DNA of 64,000 bases from assembly GCF_002220365.1 (NCBI RefSeq), contig NZ_MTHB01000262.1, positions 1 through 64,000 on the forward strand. Direction: 5' to 3'. The notes beneath the pieces are model-generated. The model worked only from the letters and a program-made list of their open reading frames with translations, did no database searches and was not told the DNA's origin. Shown piece after piece: positions 25,887-34,365 of this stretch. Each line of letters opens with the position of its first letter. The stretch's first letter is position 1. This DNA is from Caballeronia sordidicola (GTDB lineage Bacteria > Pseudomonadota > Gammaproteobacteria > Burkholderiales > Burkholderiaceae). A program made the position numbers and the translations under genes.

Positions 25887-26894
25887 ATGCGTGCCTTCCA
25901 CCTGAGCGCTGCCTCGCTCGATGCGTTGAAGCTTGTCGAAGCCCCAACACCCCGCCCGAAGCCCAATGAGGTACTGATCCGCCTGCGTGCGGCGAGCCTG
26001 AACTACCTCGACCTGATGGTTGCATGGGGACGCTTCGGCGACGGGAGCATGCCGTTCATCCCCGGGACGGACGGCGCGGGCGAAATCGTGGAGACAGGCG
26101 GCGGCGTGGAGGACTGGAAAGCCGGTGACAGGGTCGTCCCCGGACTGATGGTCGACTGGTCAGCCGGGCCGTTGACTACGGCAAGCACCAGGCGCCTGCG
26201 AGGCGTGAGCATGCCGGGTTCGCTCGCCGACTACGCGGTCGTTCCCGCGACGTCGCTGGTCCGCATCCCCGACCAGCTTTCTTTTATAGAAGCGGCCACG
26301 CTGCCGATAGCCGCCACGACCGCCTGGAACGCCATGGTCATGGGACGTGTCCGCCCGGGATCGACAGTCATGTTGCTGGGTACCGGCGGTGTCAGCCTGT
26401 TCGCCCTGCAGTTCGCCAAGGCAGCAGGGGCGCGCGTGATCATTTCGTCGTCATCGGATGAAAAGCTGGCCCGCGCCCGCTCGCTCGGCGCCGACGTGAC
26501 GATCAACTATCAAACGACACCCGCCTGGGACGAAGCGGTGCTCGCGGCAACCGGCGGTTCGGGCGCGGACCTGATTGTCGAGACGGTCGGTGCGCCGACT
26601 TTCGCGCGCTCACTTAACGCGGCAGCCGTGGCGGCGACGATCTTCGTGGTGGGTTTTGTCGGCGGGATGGAGCTCTCCATCCCTATCCTGCCCATCAACC
26701 TGAAGACGCTCAATATTATGGGCAGCAACACGGGATCGACGGCGAATCTCGCCGATGCCGTGCGCGCAATCGCTACGACGGGCATCAAACCGGTGATCGA
26801 TAGAACCTTCAGCTTCGAGCAAACCGTCGATGCTTACCGCTTCCTAGAAAGCGCAGCGCACTTCGGGAAAGTTGCCATCGACCTGGATGCTTGA
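25887..26894 (+). CDS. Zinc-type alcohol dehydrogenase/quinone reductase-like MDR protein
   Basis: 335 aa from the ATG at 25887, with GGAG 8 nt upstream; an in-frame ATG at 25839 is less likely. It shows the MDR fold: GroES-like N terminus (PNEVLIRLRAASLNYLDLMVAWG, FIPGTDGAGEIVETG) and Rossmann domain (VMLLGTGGVSLFALQFAKAAGARVI). The structural-zinc cysteine cluster is absent, so it is probably a zinc-independent NADPH-dependent enzyme. The LYDLMV start (Asn-Tyr-Leu-Asp) is typical of quinone/enoyl reductases of this family. Likely controlled by the divergent LysR. Confidence 0.9.
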   Translation: MRAFHLSAASLDALKLVEAPTPRPKPNEVLIRLRAASLNYLDLMVAWGRFGDGSMPFIPGTDGAGEIVETGGGVEDWKAGDRVVPGLMVDWSAGPLTTASTRRLRGVSMPGSLADYAVVPATSLVRIPDQLSFIEAATLPIAATTAWNAMVMGRVRPGSTVMLLGTGGVSLFALQFAKAAGARVIISSSSDEKLARARSLGADVTINYQTTPAWDEAVLAATGGSGADLIVETVGAPTFARSLNAAAVAATIFVVGFVGGMELSIPILPINLKTLNIMGSNTGSTANLADAVRAIATTGIKPVIDRTFSFEQTVDAYRFLESAAHFGKVAIDLDA

Positions 26895-26919
26895 CGGTTA
26901 ATTTGCTGCTCGGATGGAC

Positions 26920-28080
26920 TTACTCCGAGGGCTTCGGTTGTAGCCCGACATAACGTGCGCGAGGCCGGATCAGGCGGCCCGTCTGCGCTTGCTCCAACGC
27001 GTGAGCGAGCCAGCCAGCACAGCGTGCAAGCGCGAACAGCGACAGCGGCGCCTGCGCTGGCAGATCGAAAGCAGCCCCGAGAACAGCGAGCGCGAAATCG
27101 ACGTTCGGCCGCTCGCCAACCGCCCGTTCCACGCACGCAGCTAGTTCTGCGTATAGCGGCGGCACGCTCACTGTGCTGAGCAGCGCGCTTGCCCTGGGGT
27201 CCCCATCGGCATATAGCGGATGACCGAACGCCGGAAATGCACGGCCTTGCGCCAACCAGTTGCGCACGGCCGCTTCCGGGCCAATGTCGGTTGCCAACTC
27301 GCTCAGCGCGCGAACCGACGACGATGCCCCTCCATGCAACGGTCCAGTGAGCGTAGCGAGGCCGGCCAGCACGCCAGCCGATAACGACGCGCCGGTGGAG
27401 ACCGTGACGCGCGTCGCGAAGGTCGATGCATTCAGTTCATGATCGGCGAGTAAAACGAGGGCGCGCCGGATCGCGTCTTGCGCCTCGCTGCATCCCCACG
27501 ATACGGCCAAGCGCTCGCTTAACGTGCCTCCCGCACGCGGAGAAGCCGTACCGCCAAGGATGGCTTGTGCGAGCGTCGAAAGCACGCTGGCGGCCTCGTC
27601 GCGCAGCACAAGAGGCGTGCGTCCACTCGATGGCAAATCACGCGCGCTACGCCTGGCCAACGCGACGAGACTCGCGGTCAAAGGATCGTCGGCGCTGGCA
27701 GCTTTGCGCGTGTTTGACGGTCTGATCAAGACCGCATCGGTCTCCCATAGCAGCCCGGCTACTTCCTCAAACGACGCCGTATTCGCAAGCTCGATGGCAT
27801 CCCGCCCGCGATACCAAAGCTTCCCGTTCGACACCGTCGAGATGGCAGAAAGCAAAACGGGGTCGCCCCAGTCGATCGTCTGCGCCGCGACCTTTTCGAC
27901 CTTGCGCTGGCCGCTACGGCGCTCCGCCATCTTCAATACATCGTCGCGGTGATAAAGGCTGCGGCGAGGATCAGCCTTATCGGGCTTCGCGCGGATTTTT
28001 CCACGACTCACGTTTGCATAGAGCGTCTGCGCGCGGACGTTCATCACACTCAAGGCTTCGGCGGCCGTCATCCATGCCAT
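26920..28080 (-). CDS. Citrate synthase family protein with N-terminal HTH
   Basis: 386 aa from the ATG at 28080. The first 60 or so residues (MTAAEALSVMNVRAQTLYANVSRGKIRAKP...SLYHRDDVLKMAERR) look like a MerR/excisionase-type helix-turn-helix. The rest is a shortened citrate synthase domain: LWYRGRDAIELA, GPLHGGASSSVRAL and FGHPLYADGDPRA supply the catalytic His residues and substrate-binding segments. Citrate synthases condense acetyl- or propionyl-CoA with oxaloacetate. Whether this copy is catalytic, regulatory or both is unknown. Divergent from DinB. Confidence 0.85.
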   Translation of the reverse strand: MAWMTAAEALSVMNVRAQTLYANVSRGKIRAKPDKADPRRSLYHRDDVLKMAERRSGQRKVEKVAAQTIDWGDPVLLSAISTVSNGKLWYRGRDAIELANTASFEEVAGLLWETDAVLIRPSNTRKAASADDPLTASLVALARRSARDLPSSGRTPLVLRDEAASVLSTLAQAILGGTASPRAGGTLSERLAVSWGCSEAQDAIRRALVLLADHELNASTFATRVTVSTGASLSAGVLAGLATLTGPLHGGASSSVRALSELATDIGPEAAVRNWLAQGRAFPAFGHPLYADGDPRASALLSTVSVPPLYAELAACVERAVGERPNVDFALAVLGAAFDLPAQAPLSLFALARCAGWLAHALEQAQTGRLIRPRARYVGLQPKPSE

Positions 28081-28179
28081 GGGGATCTCACATTGATGAA
28101 TTGAATCAAGATTGACGTCAACTTTATCAATATTAATATCGGTACGGTATGGACCTTTTGGAGCCGCAAGGAGGACGAC

Positions 28180-28701
28180 ATGCAAGGCTTGTTAAAACAG
28201 CACTTCGACACATTCGCGCGCTACAACGCCTGGGCGAACACGCGACTCTTCGATTCCGCCGCCCTCCTCAGCGACGCCGACTATCGAGCGGACCGCGGTG
28301 CGTTTTTCCGATCTGTACACGGCACACTCAATCACTTGCTCGTGACGGACCACGTATGGATGTTTCGTTTCACCGGCGAGGGGCATTCACCTGATCGGCT
28401 CGATGCGATCCTCTTCGAACCGCTTGAGTCCCTGCGCCATGCGCGTGAGGCGGAGGATGCACGGATCGTGCGGTACATAACAGGACTCGATGATGCTTCC
28501 CTGGAGGGTACGATTACGTATCGGCGCGTCTCCACGCCGGAAGCGATCACGCAACCTCTCGCGCCTGCACTCGCGCATTGGTTCAATCACCAGACGCATC
28601 ACCGTGGCCAGGTGCACGCGCTGCTGACGGGTCTGGCAGGACGAGCGCCGGAACTTGACTTGCTGTTTTACCAACGTCTCGCAGAAAAGGGGCTTGCTTA
28701 G
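28180..28701 (+). CDS. DinB family protein (DUF664-like)
   Basis: 173 aa. It has the four-helix DinB/YfiT-like fold signatures: FARYNAWANTRLFDSAALLSDADYRADRGAFFRSVHGTLNHLLVTDHVWM, and HWFNHQTHHRGQVHALL. The three His residues, at about 48 (HGTLNHL) and in HQTHHRG, are the usual metal-binding set. Such proteins are often thiol-dependent S-transferases or of unknown role. AAGGAGG precedes the start. It converges with a GNAT gene. Confidence 0.92.
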   Translation: MQGLLKQHFDTFARYNAWANTRLFDSAALLSDADYRADRGAFFRSVHGTLNHLLVTDHVWMFRFTGEGHSPDRLDAILFEPLESLRHAREAEDARIVRYITGLDDASLEGTITYRRVSTPEAITQPLAPALAHWFNHQTHHRGQVHALLTGLAGRAPELDLLFYQRLAEKGLA

Positions 28702-28711
28702 GGAGCGGGCT

Positions 28712-29173
28712 TTACAGCGACTTGCGATACACCACCGAGCCTTGCTTCTCGCCAACCTTATCGTAGAGTTGCATTGCCGTGGTGTTGGTCTCTCGCGTGT
28801 GCCAATACACGCGCTCCACACCTGATGTCTGCGCACGCCGATAAACCTCCTCGATCAGCTTGCGGCCCACCCCTTTTCCTCTGGCTGCCTCAGCGGTAAA
28901 CAGATCCTGCAGATAACAACTCGGGCCCAGTTGGATCGTGCTTCGATGAAAAAGAAAGTGCGTCAATCCGACCAGCTCTCCCGCGCTTTCAGCCACCAGC
29001 GCATGCATGGGCTCATAGACATCGAAGAAACGGGACCACGTCATCCGGGTGATTTCGAGCGGTAACGCCGTGTCGCCATGGCGGTCGTAAAAAGCGTTGT
29101 AGCCATCCCAGAGAACCTTCCATGCGGGGAAATCGGATAACACGACGGGACGTACGTGAATGGCTTCGGTCAT
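28712..29173 (-). CDS. GNAT-family N-acetyltransferase
   Basis: 153 aa from the ATG at 29173; the frame is open upstream to 29290. Motif A for acetyl-CoA is AARGKGVGRKLIEEVYRRA (about residues 95-113), preceded by the strand CYLQDLFTAE. The C-terminal segment YWHTRETNTTAMQLYDKVGEK contains the usual Asn and Tyr. It transfers an acetyl group to an unknown amine or protein substrate in the cytoplasm. Confidence 0.9.
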   Translation of the reverse strand: MTEAIHVRPVVLSDFPAWKVLWDGYNAFYDRHGDTALPLEITRMTWSRFFDVYEPMHALVAESAGELVGLTHFLFHRSTIQLGPSCYLQDLFTAEAARGKGVGRKLIEEVYRRAQTSGVERVYWHTRETNTTAMQLYDKVGEKQGSVVYRKSL

Positions 29174-29222
29174 ATCGGACGGTTGTCGTGATTGGAGGAT
29201 CGCGCTTGAGCGGCCGCAAGCT

Positions 29223-29459
29223 TCAGGTAGAAGCAGCGCAATCACTAAGCCGGGCGTAGCGCTCGGCAGGTGTTTGTTTTCCCTGCGCATCGGCGTTACG
29301 GCTCGCTACGCAAGAATCAAACGTTCTTTTCGATGCGTCAGTGATGCGGCGAATGGGATGAGCCAACATGAGCGCCACGATAAGCGACAGGGCAAGTAGC
29401 AGCCGAACCACAGTCCACGCGAAAGCGCGAGTTTCAAGCTGTCGTGTAGTCGTTCGCAT
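29223..29459 (-). CDS. Small single-pass membrane protein, hypothetical
   Basis: 78 aa. The ATG at 29459 follows a strong GGAGGGA sequence. One hydrophobic helix (FAWTVVRLLLALSLIVALML, about residues 13-32) preceded by basic residues suggests an inner-membrane anchor with a soluble C-terminal tail containing two Cys. It lies 49 bp upstream of the GNAT gene on the same strand. I do not recognise the family. The strong ribosome binding site is the best evidence that it is real. Confidence 0.5.
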   Translation of the reverse strand: MRTTTRQLETRAFAWTVVRLLLALSLIVALMLAHPIRRITDASKRTFDSCVASRNADAQGKQTPAERYARLSDCAAST

Positions 29460-29932
29460 CGTGTCCCTCCGGCTCGTGAGATTGGATATAAGAATAAAAC
29501 GATGCTGGCACCATTCATAGATCCAATAGAGCCATTAAAGCTAGAGCCACGACCGGGCTTGCGCATGGACCATAAGCCCGTCGGCAGACTGGCCGAGCGC
29601 CTTCGCTCCAAAGCTCTGGGCAAGTTACTGTTCAGTGGGAATGGCCTCGCCGGGTTGCCAGCGGCGCTCGGCTATCTTCGACGCAAGTTCGTCGCGCAGG
29701 CGTTGGTATCGGGGGAGTCGGTTGTCGGCTTGCATGCGTGATGTTGAATGTAATTGATCTTAGATGTAAAACATGCACAGGTTTGTATGACTTCCCCTCG
29801 TGCCGTGTTGCGTCAAATGGCGTTGCTACGCAACGTGGGCCGTTTCCCTCTCGGCCTATTGAATACAACCCGATCTATTTGTGTGTTGAGGACTTGCTGC
29901 CCGCGCTTGCCCGACGATGACGAAGCGGTCGT
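29460..29932. other. Intergenic region holding a GntR remnant
   Basis: 473 bp between the small membrane protein and a GNAT gene. It contains the gene remnant annotated at 29625-29735; the AT-rich stretch at 29742-29800 may be that gene's former promoter. No intact gene is visible. Confidence 0.5.
29625..29735 (-). pseudogene. Remnant of a GntR-family regulator gene
   Basis: Reading the minus strand from the ATG at 29735 gives 36 residues matching a GntR winged-helix N terminus (LPRYQRLRDELASKIAERR, then WQPGEAIPTEQ), then an in-frame TAA at 29625-29627 where the family normally has a Gln codon. After the stop the frame continues with LAQSFG, the expected next residues, and then loses similarity. 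This is a nonsense-mutated, deleted gene; it is below 60 codons, so easily missed. Confidence 0.6.
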
Positions 29933-30463
29933 TCATGTTGCGCCAAGCGGGCAGCAATAACGAAGCTCCGTCAGCCACTTGCCGCCGAGTTGAACGCCTC
30001 TGCTCGAGTTATCGCAGACAAAGCCGCTTCGTTTATAAAAAGCGCGCGCGCGACGATTGTCCAGCAAGACCCACAGGGCGACGTCCGTGTATCCGGCGGA
30101 CTGAAGGGCGTGTCGTGCGGCGTCCATCAATCGCTTGCCGACACCCTTACGCCATAAAGCCGGCGCAATGTAAATCGTCTCCACTTCGGCCCAGCGATGA
30201 TCCTTATCCCCGTCCCGTGAATCCCCAAACGCGACCCAGCCGAGAATGGGTTTTTCGGCATCGGTGTCGGCGTGAGCGACCAGCACCCGGGGCCTTCCGG
30301 CGATGATCGACTTACGCCATGCCTCCCTGCGCTGCGTCACAGCCAGGTTGGCCAGGTACGCCTCGGGCAAGATTCCCCGATAAGCCGCCTGCCATGAGTC
30401 CACGTGGATCGTGGCGATAGCCCGCGCGTCTTCGACCGTAGCCTCGCGTATTTCAACAAGCAT
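29933..30463 (-). CDS. GNAT-family N-acetyltransferase
   Basis: 176 aa from the ATG at 30463 (open frame to 30508). It starts IREATVEDARAIATIHVDSWQAAYRGILPEAYL, a very common GNAT N terminus. The acetyl-CoA motif A is IYIAPALWRKGVGKRLMDAARHAL (about residues 108-131). ALWVLLDNRRARAFYKRSGF supplies the C-terminal Asn and Tyr. A cytoplasmic acetyltransferase of unknown substrate; neighbouring GNAT material is decayed. Confidence 0.92.
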   Translation of the reverse strand: MLVEIREATVEDARAIATIHVDSWQAAYRGILPEAYLANLAVTQRREAWRKSIIAGRPRVLVAHADTDAEKPILGWVAFGDSRDGDKDHRWAEVETIYIAPALWRKGVGKRLMDAARHALQSAGYTDVALWVLLDNRRARAFYKRSGFVCDNSSRGVQLGGKWLTELRYCCPLGAT

Positions 30464-30558
30464 GCCGTGTCCCTGGGTTGATGTTGACGGCGACCATGGC
30501 GCCGGCACGGCTTTTCAACTGCGCAAGCGCGATCAGGCCCACCCTGCCCGCAACGTTC

Positions 30559-30786
30559 TTACTTGCCGGGGTGCCTCTTGGCAAGCGCATCCGTAATCGG
30601 CTTCGCATGCGTGGCCGAGTCATCGTCCACTTGAGAAAAACCACATCGCAGATAAAAGTCGGCGCCTGCTTGCGTGTCAGTCGTCAAGCGGACGACCCGA
30701 AAGCTTCCTGATGCACGCTGGAGGAGCGCATCGACCAGGGCCGCGTCAATCCCGCGCCGCCGCACGGAAGGGGCTACATACAGGTG
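30559..30786 (-). pseudogene. C-terminal remnant of a GNAT acetyltransferase
   Basis: The minus strand encodes LYVAPSVRRRGIDAALVDAL, the GNAT motif A, and then FYLRCGFSQVDDDSA, the usual C terminus, but an in-frame TGA (30787-30789) sits two codons before the motif. The N-terminal half of the family, about 70 residues, is missing. An in-frame ATG or GTG within the remnant could give only about 70 residues, too short for a fold. It is a truncated gene, unrelated in sequence detail to the intact GNAT just downstream. Confidence 0.6.
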
Positions 30787-31048
30787 TCATCGCCATTCTG
30801 CGTCAACGGTGGAGTCGGATCGCTGCGCCTATGCTTGAGCAGTCCTCAATCACGACAGATCACAGGGACGGATTCAAGTTTATCCAAATTTCCTGTTCCG
30901 ACAGGTTTCACCCGCATAGACTCCATGAAGCGTGAACTCCATACTTGCTTAATCCGTCCAGTTTTCGGAATTTCGGGGTCGAAGACCGCTGTTGCGGGGA
31001 CGGTTACCGATAAGCATCGGAAGGCGCACTCCCACGATGAGAGGCCAT

Positions 31049-31849
31049 ATGCGAAAACAATTGCTTCAATGGGGTTGTATTGGATTTGCCGGGTTGCTGG
31101 CACTGCCCGGCGTGACGCTCGCGCAGCAGCAGGCCTACACGAATAGCCCCGTCAACATGCGCGCCGGGCCAGCGGGCGACTACCCGATCGTGACTCAGTT
31201 GCCAGGCGGCGTGCCCGTCACGGTCATGGGTTGCATCAGCGGCTACACCTGGTGCGACGTCGTGGCGCCCAACTTGCGCGGCTGGGTCTACGCGGGGCGT
31301 CTCAGCTATCCGTATCAGGGTGGCAATGTACCGATCCTGACTTACGGAACCACGATCGGTTTGCCTATCGTGACGTTTTCCATCGGTTCGTACTGGGGCA
31401 GTTATTACCGCGGCCGCCCCTGGTATAACCAGCAATCACGCTGGGCGAATCGTCCGCCTCCTCGTCCCGGTCCCGGCCGTCCACCCGGTTATGGCGGTCG
31501 TCCTCCGCCGGGACCACAGCCCGGTCATGGCAGCGGTCGTCCTCCTGGTCCACAACCGGGTCATGGCGCCGGCGGCCGCCCTCCCGGACCACCCCCGGGC
31601 CAAGGTGCGGGCGGCCGCCCTCCCGGACCACCCCCGGGCCAAGGTGCGGGCGGACGTCCTCCCGGACCACAGCCGGGTCATGGCGCCGGCGGCCGCCCTC
31701 CCGGGCAGCCAGGCGGCGGCGGGCGCCCTCCGGGACCACCGCCCGGCCGTGGCGGCGGAGGAAGCAATGGTGGCGGCCACGGCGGTGGCGGACAAGGTGG
31801 CGGACAAGGCGGCCGCGGCGGTGGAAACAACCAGCAGCCGCACGGTTAG
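31049..31849 (+). CDS. Secreted SH3-domain protein with Pro/Gly-rich repeat tail
   Basis: 266 aa from the ATG at 31049; the frame is open to 30992. Signal peptide about residues 1-25 (QWGCIGFAGLLALPGVTLA). Residues ~33-83 form a bacterial SH3 domain (NSPVNMRAGPAGDYPIVTQLPGGVPVTVMGC...GWVYAGRL). Then a linker with Tyr and Trp, then a long Gly/Pro/Arg tail built from a 13-residue unit (GGRPPGPPPGQGA-like) repeated about six times, ending in poly-Gly. It is likely periplasmic or cell-envelope associated; the tail may bind peptidoglycan or polymers. Length is likely variable between strains. Confidence 0.8.
   Translation: MRKQLLQWGCIGFAGLLALPGVTLAQQQAYTNSPVNMRAGPAGDYPIVTQLPGGVPVTVMGCISGYTWCDVVAPNLRGWVYAGRLSYPYQGGNVPILTYGTTIGLPIVTFSIGSYWGSYYRGRPWYNQQSRWANRPPPRPGPGRPPGYGGRPPPGPQPGHGSGRPPGPQPGHGAGGRPPGPPPGQGAGGRPPGPPPGQGAGGRPPGPQPGHGAGGRPPGQPGGGGRPPGPPPGRGGGGSNGGGHGGGGQGGGQGGRGGGNNQQPHG
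31494..31727 (+). repeat. Six tandem 39-bp repeats within the SH3 gene
   Basis: Units begin at 31494, 31533, 31572, 31611, 31650 and 31689, each 39 bp and coding 13 residues. Units 31572 and 31611 are identical over most of their length, the others diverged. The multiple-of-3 unit keeps the reading frame, so copy-number change would be tolerated. Confidence 0.85.
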
Positions 31850-32069
31850 CCGCGATTTTTCGCCGCCAGCGGCCAGTGGCACGGATCCACGCCGGCAGGA
31901 ACACCCAAGCGGCGACCGGAACATCACGGGTTTCGCGTCGCTCGCACCCGCGCCGCGCGCTTGGAAGATTCGCCTTCCCGACCAGGCGCCCGCTTCCGCG
32001 GGCGCCTGAAGCATGGGCAAAAACGCTACCCGTGCAACGCGGGATTGCTGAACACTCGAGCCAGGAACA

Positions 32070-32987
32070 ATGCTGCAAGCCAATGCTTCAACGCAACATG
32101 CAAGCGTTAAGACTTTCGCCGCCAAGATGGCTTTTGTGCTGCTCTGGTCGGGAGGCTTTCCAATAGCGAAAATGGCCGTCGGATATGCACCGCCGCTAAC
32201 CTTGCTGGCGTTGCGCTACGGATGCTCCGTTTGCTTGCTCATCCCGCTCTTTATCATCATGAAACCTGCATTGCCGAAGACCCGAACTGCCTGGGCACAT
32301 GCGTGCGTGGTCGGGTTCCTCGTGCAGGTGGTCTACTTTGGCCTGAGTTACCTCGCCTTTAAAGCGGGGGTGTCAGCAGGCGTGGCGGCGGTGATCGTGT
32401 CGCTACAGCCTGTGCTCGTGGCTGCGCTGGCACCGCGACTCGTGGGCGAGCGCGTGGGCGCCCGGCAATGGCTGGGGTTGACGCTTGGACTCATTGGGGC
32501 GACCGGCGTGATTGTTGCGAGATCGAGCCTGTCGGTGCATTCGGTGTCGGGTCTCCTGCTTGTCATCGGCGCGTTGATTGGAATGACCGCCGCGTTGCTT
32601 TATGAAAAGCGGTTCGGTGTCGGGCAACATCCAGTGACGGCAAACCTGATCCAGTATTCGATTGGCCTTGTGTTCTGCGCACCTTTGGCGCTGCTGCTGG
32701 AAGACGTTCATGTGCAATGGACCGGGACGTTCGTCGCTGCGCTGGGGTATCTCGTGATTGGCAACTCGCTGATTGCGATCACCTTGCTGCTTGCGTTGGT
32801 TCGCGCGGGGCAGGCGTCGAAGATCGCATCGTTGTTCTTCTTTATTCCGCCGGTTGCGGCTGTGCTCTCGTGGTTGTTGCTCGACGAAGTCATGCCGCCG
32901 CTGGCATGGGGCGCAATGGTGTTTGCGGTGGCTGGTGTGGCGCTCGCCACCTGGTCGACATCAAGCGCTAACCCAAGAAAAACGTGA
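32070..32987 (+). CDS. EamA/DMT-superfamily transporter
   Basis: 305 aa with about ten hydrophobic segments in two EamA repeats. The start MAFVLLWSGGFPIAKMAVGYAPPLTLLALRYG is typical of RhtA/YdcZ-type exporters, and the second repeat begins near GLLLVIGALIGMTAALLYEKRF. AGGAA precedes the ATG. Probably an inner-membrane exporter of amino acids or related metabolites; substrate unknown. It stands alone. Confidence 0.9.
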   Translation: MLQANASTQHASVKTFAAKMAFVLLWSGGFPIAKMAVGYAPPLTLLALRYGCSVCLLIPLFIIMKPALPKTRTAWAHACVVGFLVQVVYFGLSYLAFKAGVSAGVAAVIVSLQPVLVAALAPRLVGERVGARQWLGLTLGLIGATGVIVARSSLSVHSVSGLLLVIGALIGMTAALLYEKRFGVGQHPVTANLIQYSIGLVFCAPLALLLEDVHVQWTGTFVAALGYLVIGNSLIAITLLLALVRAGQASKIASLFFFIPPVAAVLSWLLLDEVMPPLAWGAMVFAVAGVALATWSTSSANPRKT

Positions 32988-33250
32988 CGACAAAGCGGGC
33001 CGGAACCCGTTACCTTGACATGGTCATGAAACGCAGTTGAACGCGCAACATGTGTGTCCCTTGCGCTGTCTCAGCCACTGGTATCGAAGCGCGCCGCCGG
33101 CTCAAACTCGACACTCGTCCCCCAACATGAGCGTGACGACCGTCCTACTAGGTGTTTCACCCGAGCAAACTCTGCTGCCGTAATAACCCGCTATTACCCG
33201 CTTTTGTGTCAACGTTGCATACTGAAGCGACGCTATGACACGAGTCTCGC

Positions 33251-33646
33251 ATGTCCAAATTCCTTCATCTCATGATTCGCGTTGAATCGCTGGATCGCTC
33301 CATTGCGTTCTATCAAGACGCGTTTGGCATGCGCGAGTCGCACCGTCTTGACTTCGATACATTCACGCTCGTCTACCTTCGCGATCCCGAGACCGGCGCC
33401 GAGATCGAACTTACACTGAACAAAGGCACAACAACGCCTTACACGCACGGCACGGGCTACGGCCACGTCGCATTCGCCGTCGATGACATCGAAGCATTCC
33501 GCGACCGTCTGCTAAACCAAGGGCTACAACCGGGCGACCTGAAATCGCTGACGCACAACGGCGCCATCGCCGCACGCTTTTTCTTCATCACCGATCCCGA
33601 TGGCTACAAGATCGAGGTGCTATCCAGGGAGGGTCACTACGTATGA
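33251..33646 (+). CDS. Lactoylglutathione lyase (glyoxalase I-like)
   Basis: 131 aa, the length of bacterial GloA. Metal-binding residues are in FLHLMIRVESLDRSIAFYQDAFGM (His), EIELTLN (Glu), GYGHVAFAVDDIEAF (His) and YKIEVLSR (Glu). It isomerises the methylglyoxal-glutathione hemithioacetal to lactoylglutathione. The sequence differs at several positions from E. coli GloA, so it could be a paralogue with another hemithioacetal as substrate. Confidence 0.9.
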   Translation: MSKFLHLMIRVESLDRSIAFYQDAFGMRESHRLDFDTFTLVYLRDPETGAEIELTLNKGTTTPYTHGTGYGHVAFAVDDIEAFRDRLLNQGLQPGDLKSLTHNGAIAARFFFITDPDGYKIEVLSREGHYV

Positions 33647-33687
33647 ACTGACGTTGGCGCGGTACACAATATAAAAGGAGACAAATC

Positions 33688-34320
33688 ATGCCCAAGGCAA
33701 TCCCCATTGCCGTAGTCGTCGCCGAGACCATCACTGGATCGACGGGCGACGCGGTCCCCGCTGTGTCGTCTGCGCGCGTGAGCCGCAGGCACTTCCTCCA
33801 AGGTTCCGTCGTGCTGACGGGTTTGCTGGTGGCCGGCACCCCGATCGCCCTGCTGGCGCCAAGCCGCGCCTGGGCGGTGGAACTGAGTCATATCGACCAG
33901 AACCAGGCCGACGCCATCATGATGCTCGCGCGCACGCTCTATCCGCACAAAACGCTGCCTGATGCGGTCTATGCGCTCGCGGTCAAGGACGTGGACGCAA
34001 AAGCCACGGATCCGAAGACCATCGATGTCATCAAGACCGGCGTAGCGAAACTGAACGATGCCGCGTCCGGTAAATGGAACGACACAGCAAGCCTCTCGGA
34101 CGCGCAGCGAACTGCCATTGTGGAGGCCAACCAGACCGATCCGTTCGTCTTGCTCGTGCGTGGCCAGTGCGTCACCTCGCTCTACAACAACGAGCTGGCG
34201 TTTGCCCATTTCGGTTACGAAGGTGAAGCGTTCAGCAAGGGCGGCTACGTGTATCGCGGCTTTAACGACCTGACCTGGTTGCCCAATCCGCCCACCGACG
34301 CAAGTCCGCCGGTCGCGTGA
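33688..34320 (+). CDS. Tat-exported small subunit of a membrane-associated dehydrogenase
   Basis: 210 aa with a twin-arginine signal (RVSRRHFLQGSVVLTGLLVAGTPIALLAPSRAWA, about residues 30-63). The mature part resembles the small subunits of gluconate/sorbitol-type GMC dehydrogenases (AIMMLARTLYPHKTLPDAVYALAVKDVDAKA). The large subunit encoded 45 bp downstream has no signal, so it is probably exported by riding on this subunit. AAAGGAGA precedes the start. Confidence 0.85.
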   Translation: MPKAIPIAVVVAETITGSTGDAVPAVSSARVSRRHFLQGSVVLTGLLVAGTPIALLAPSRAWAVELSHIDQNQADAIMMLARTLYPHKTLPDAVYALAVKDVDAKATDPKTIDVIKTGVAKLNDAASGKWNDTASLSDAQRTAIVEANQTDPFVLLVRGQCVTSLYNNELAFAHFGYEGEAFSKGGYVYRGFNDLTWLPNPPTDASPPVA

Positions 34321-34365
34321 TAGTCGGAACAGTGGCGCACATCTGATACTGCCGAGGAGGCAAGC

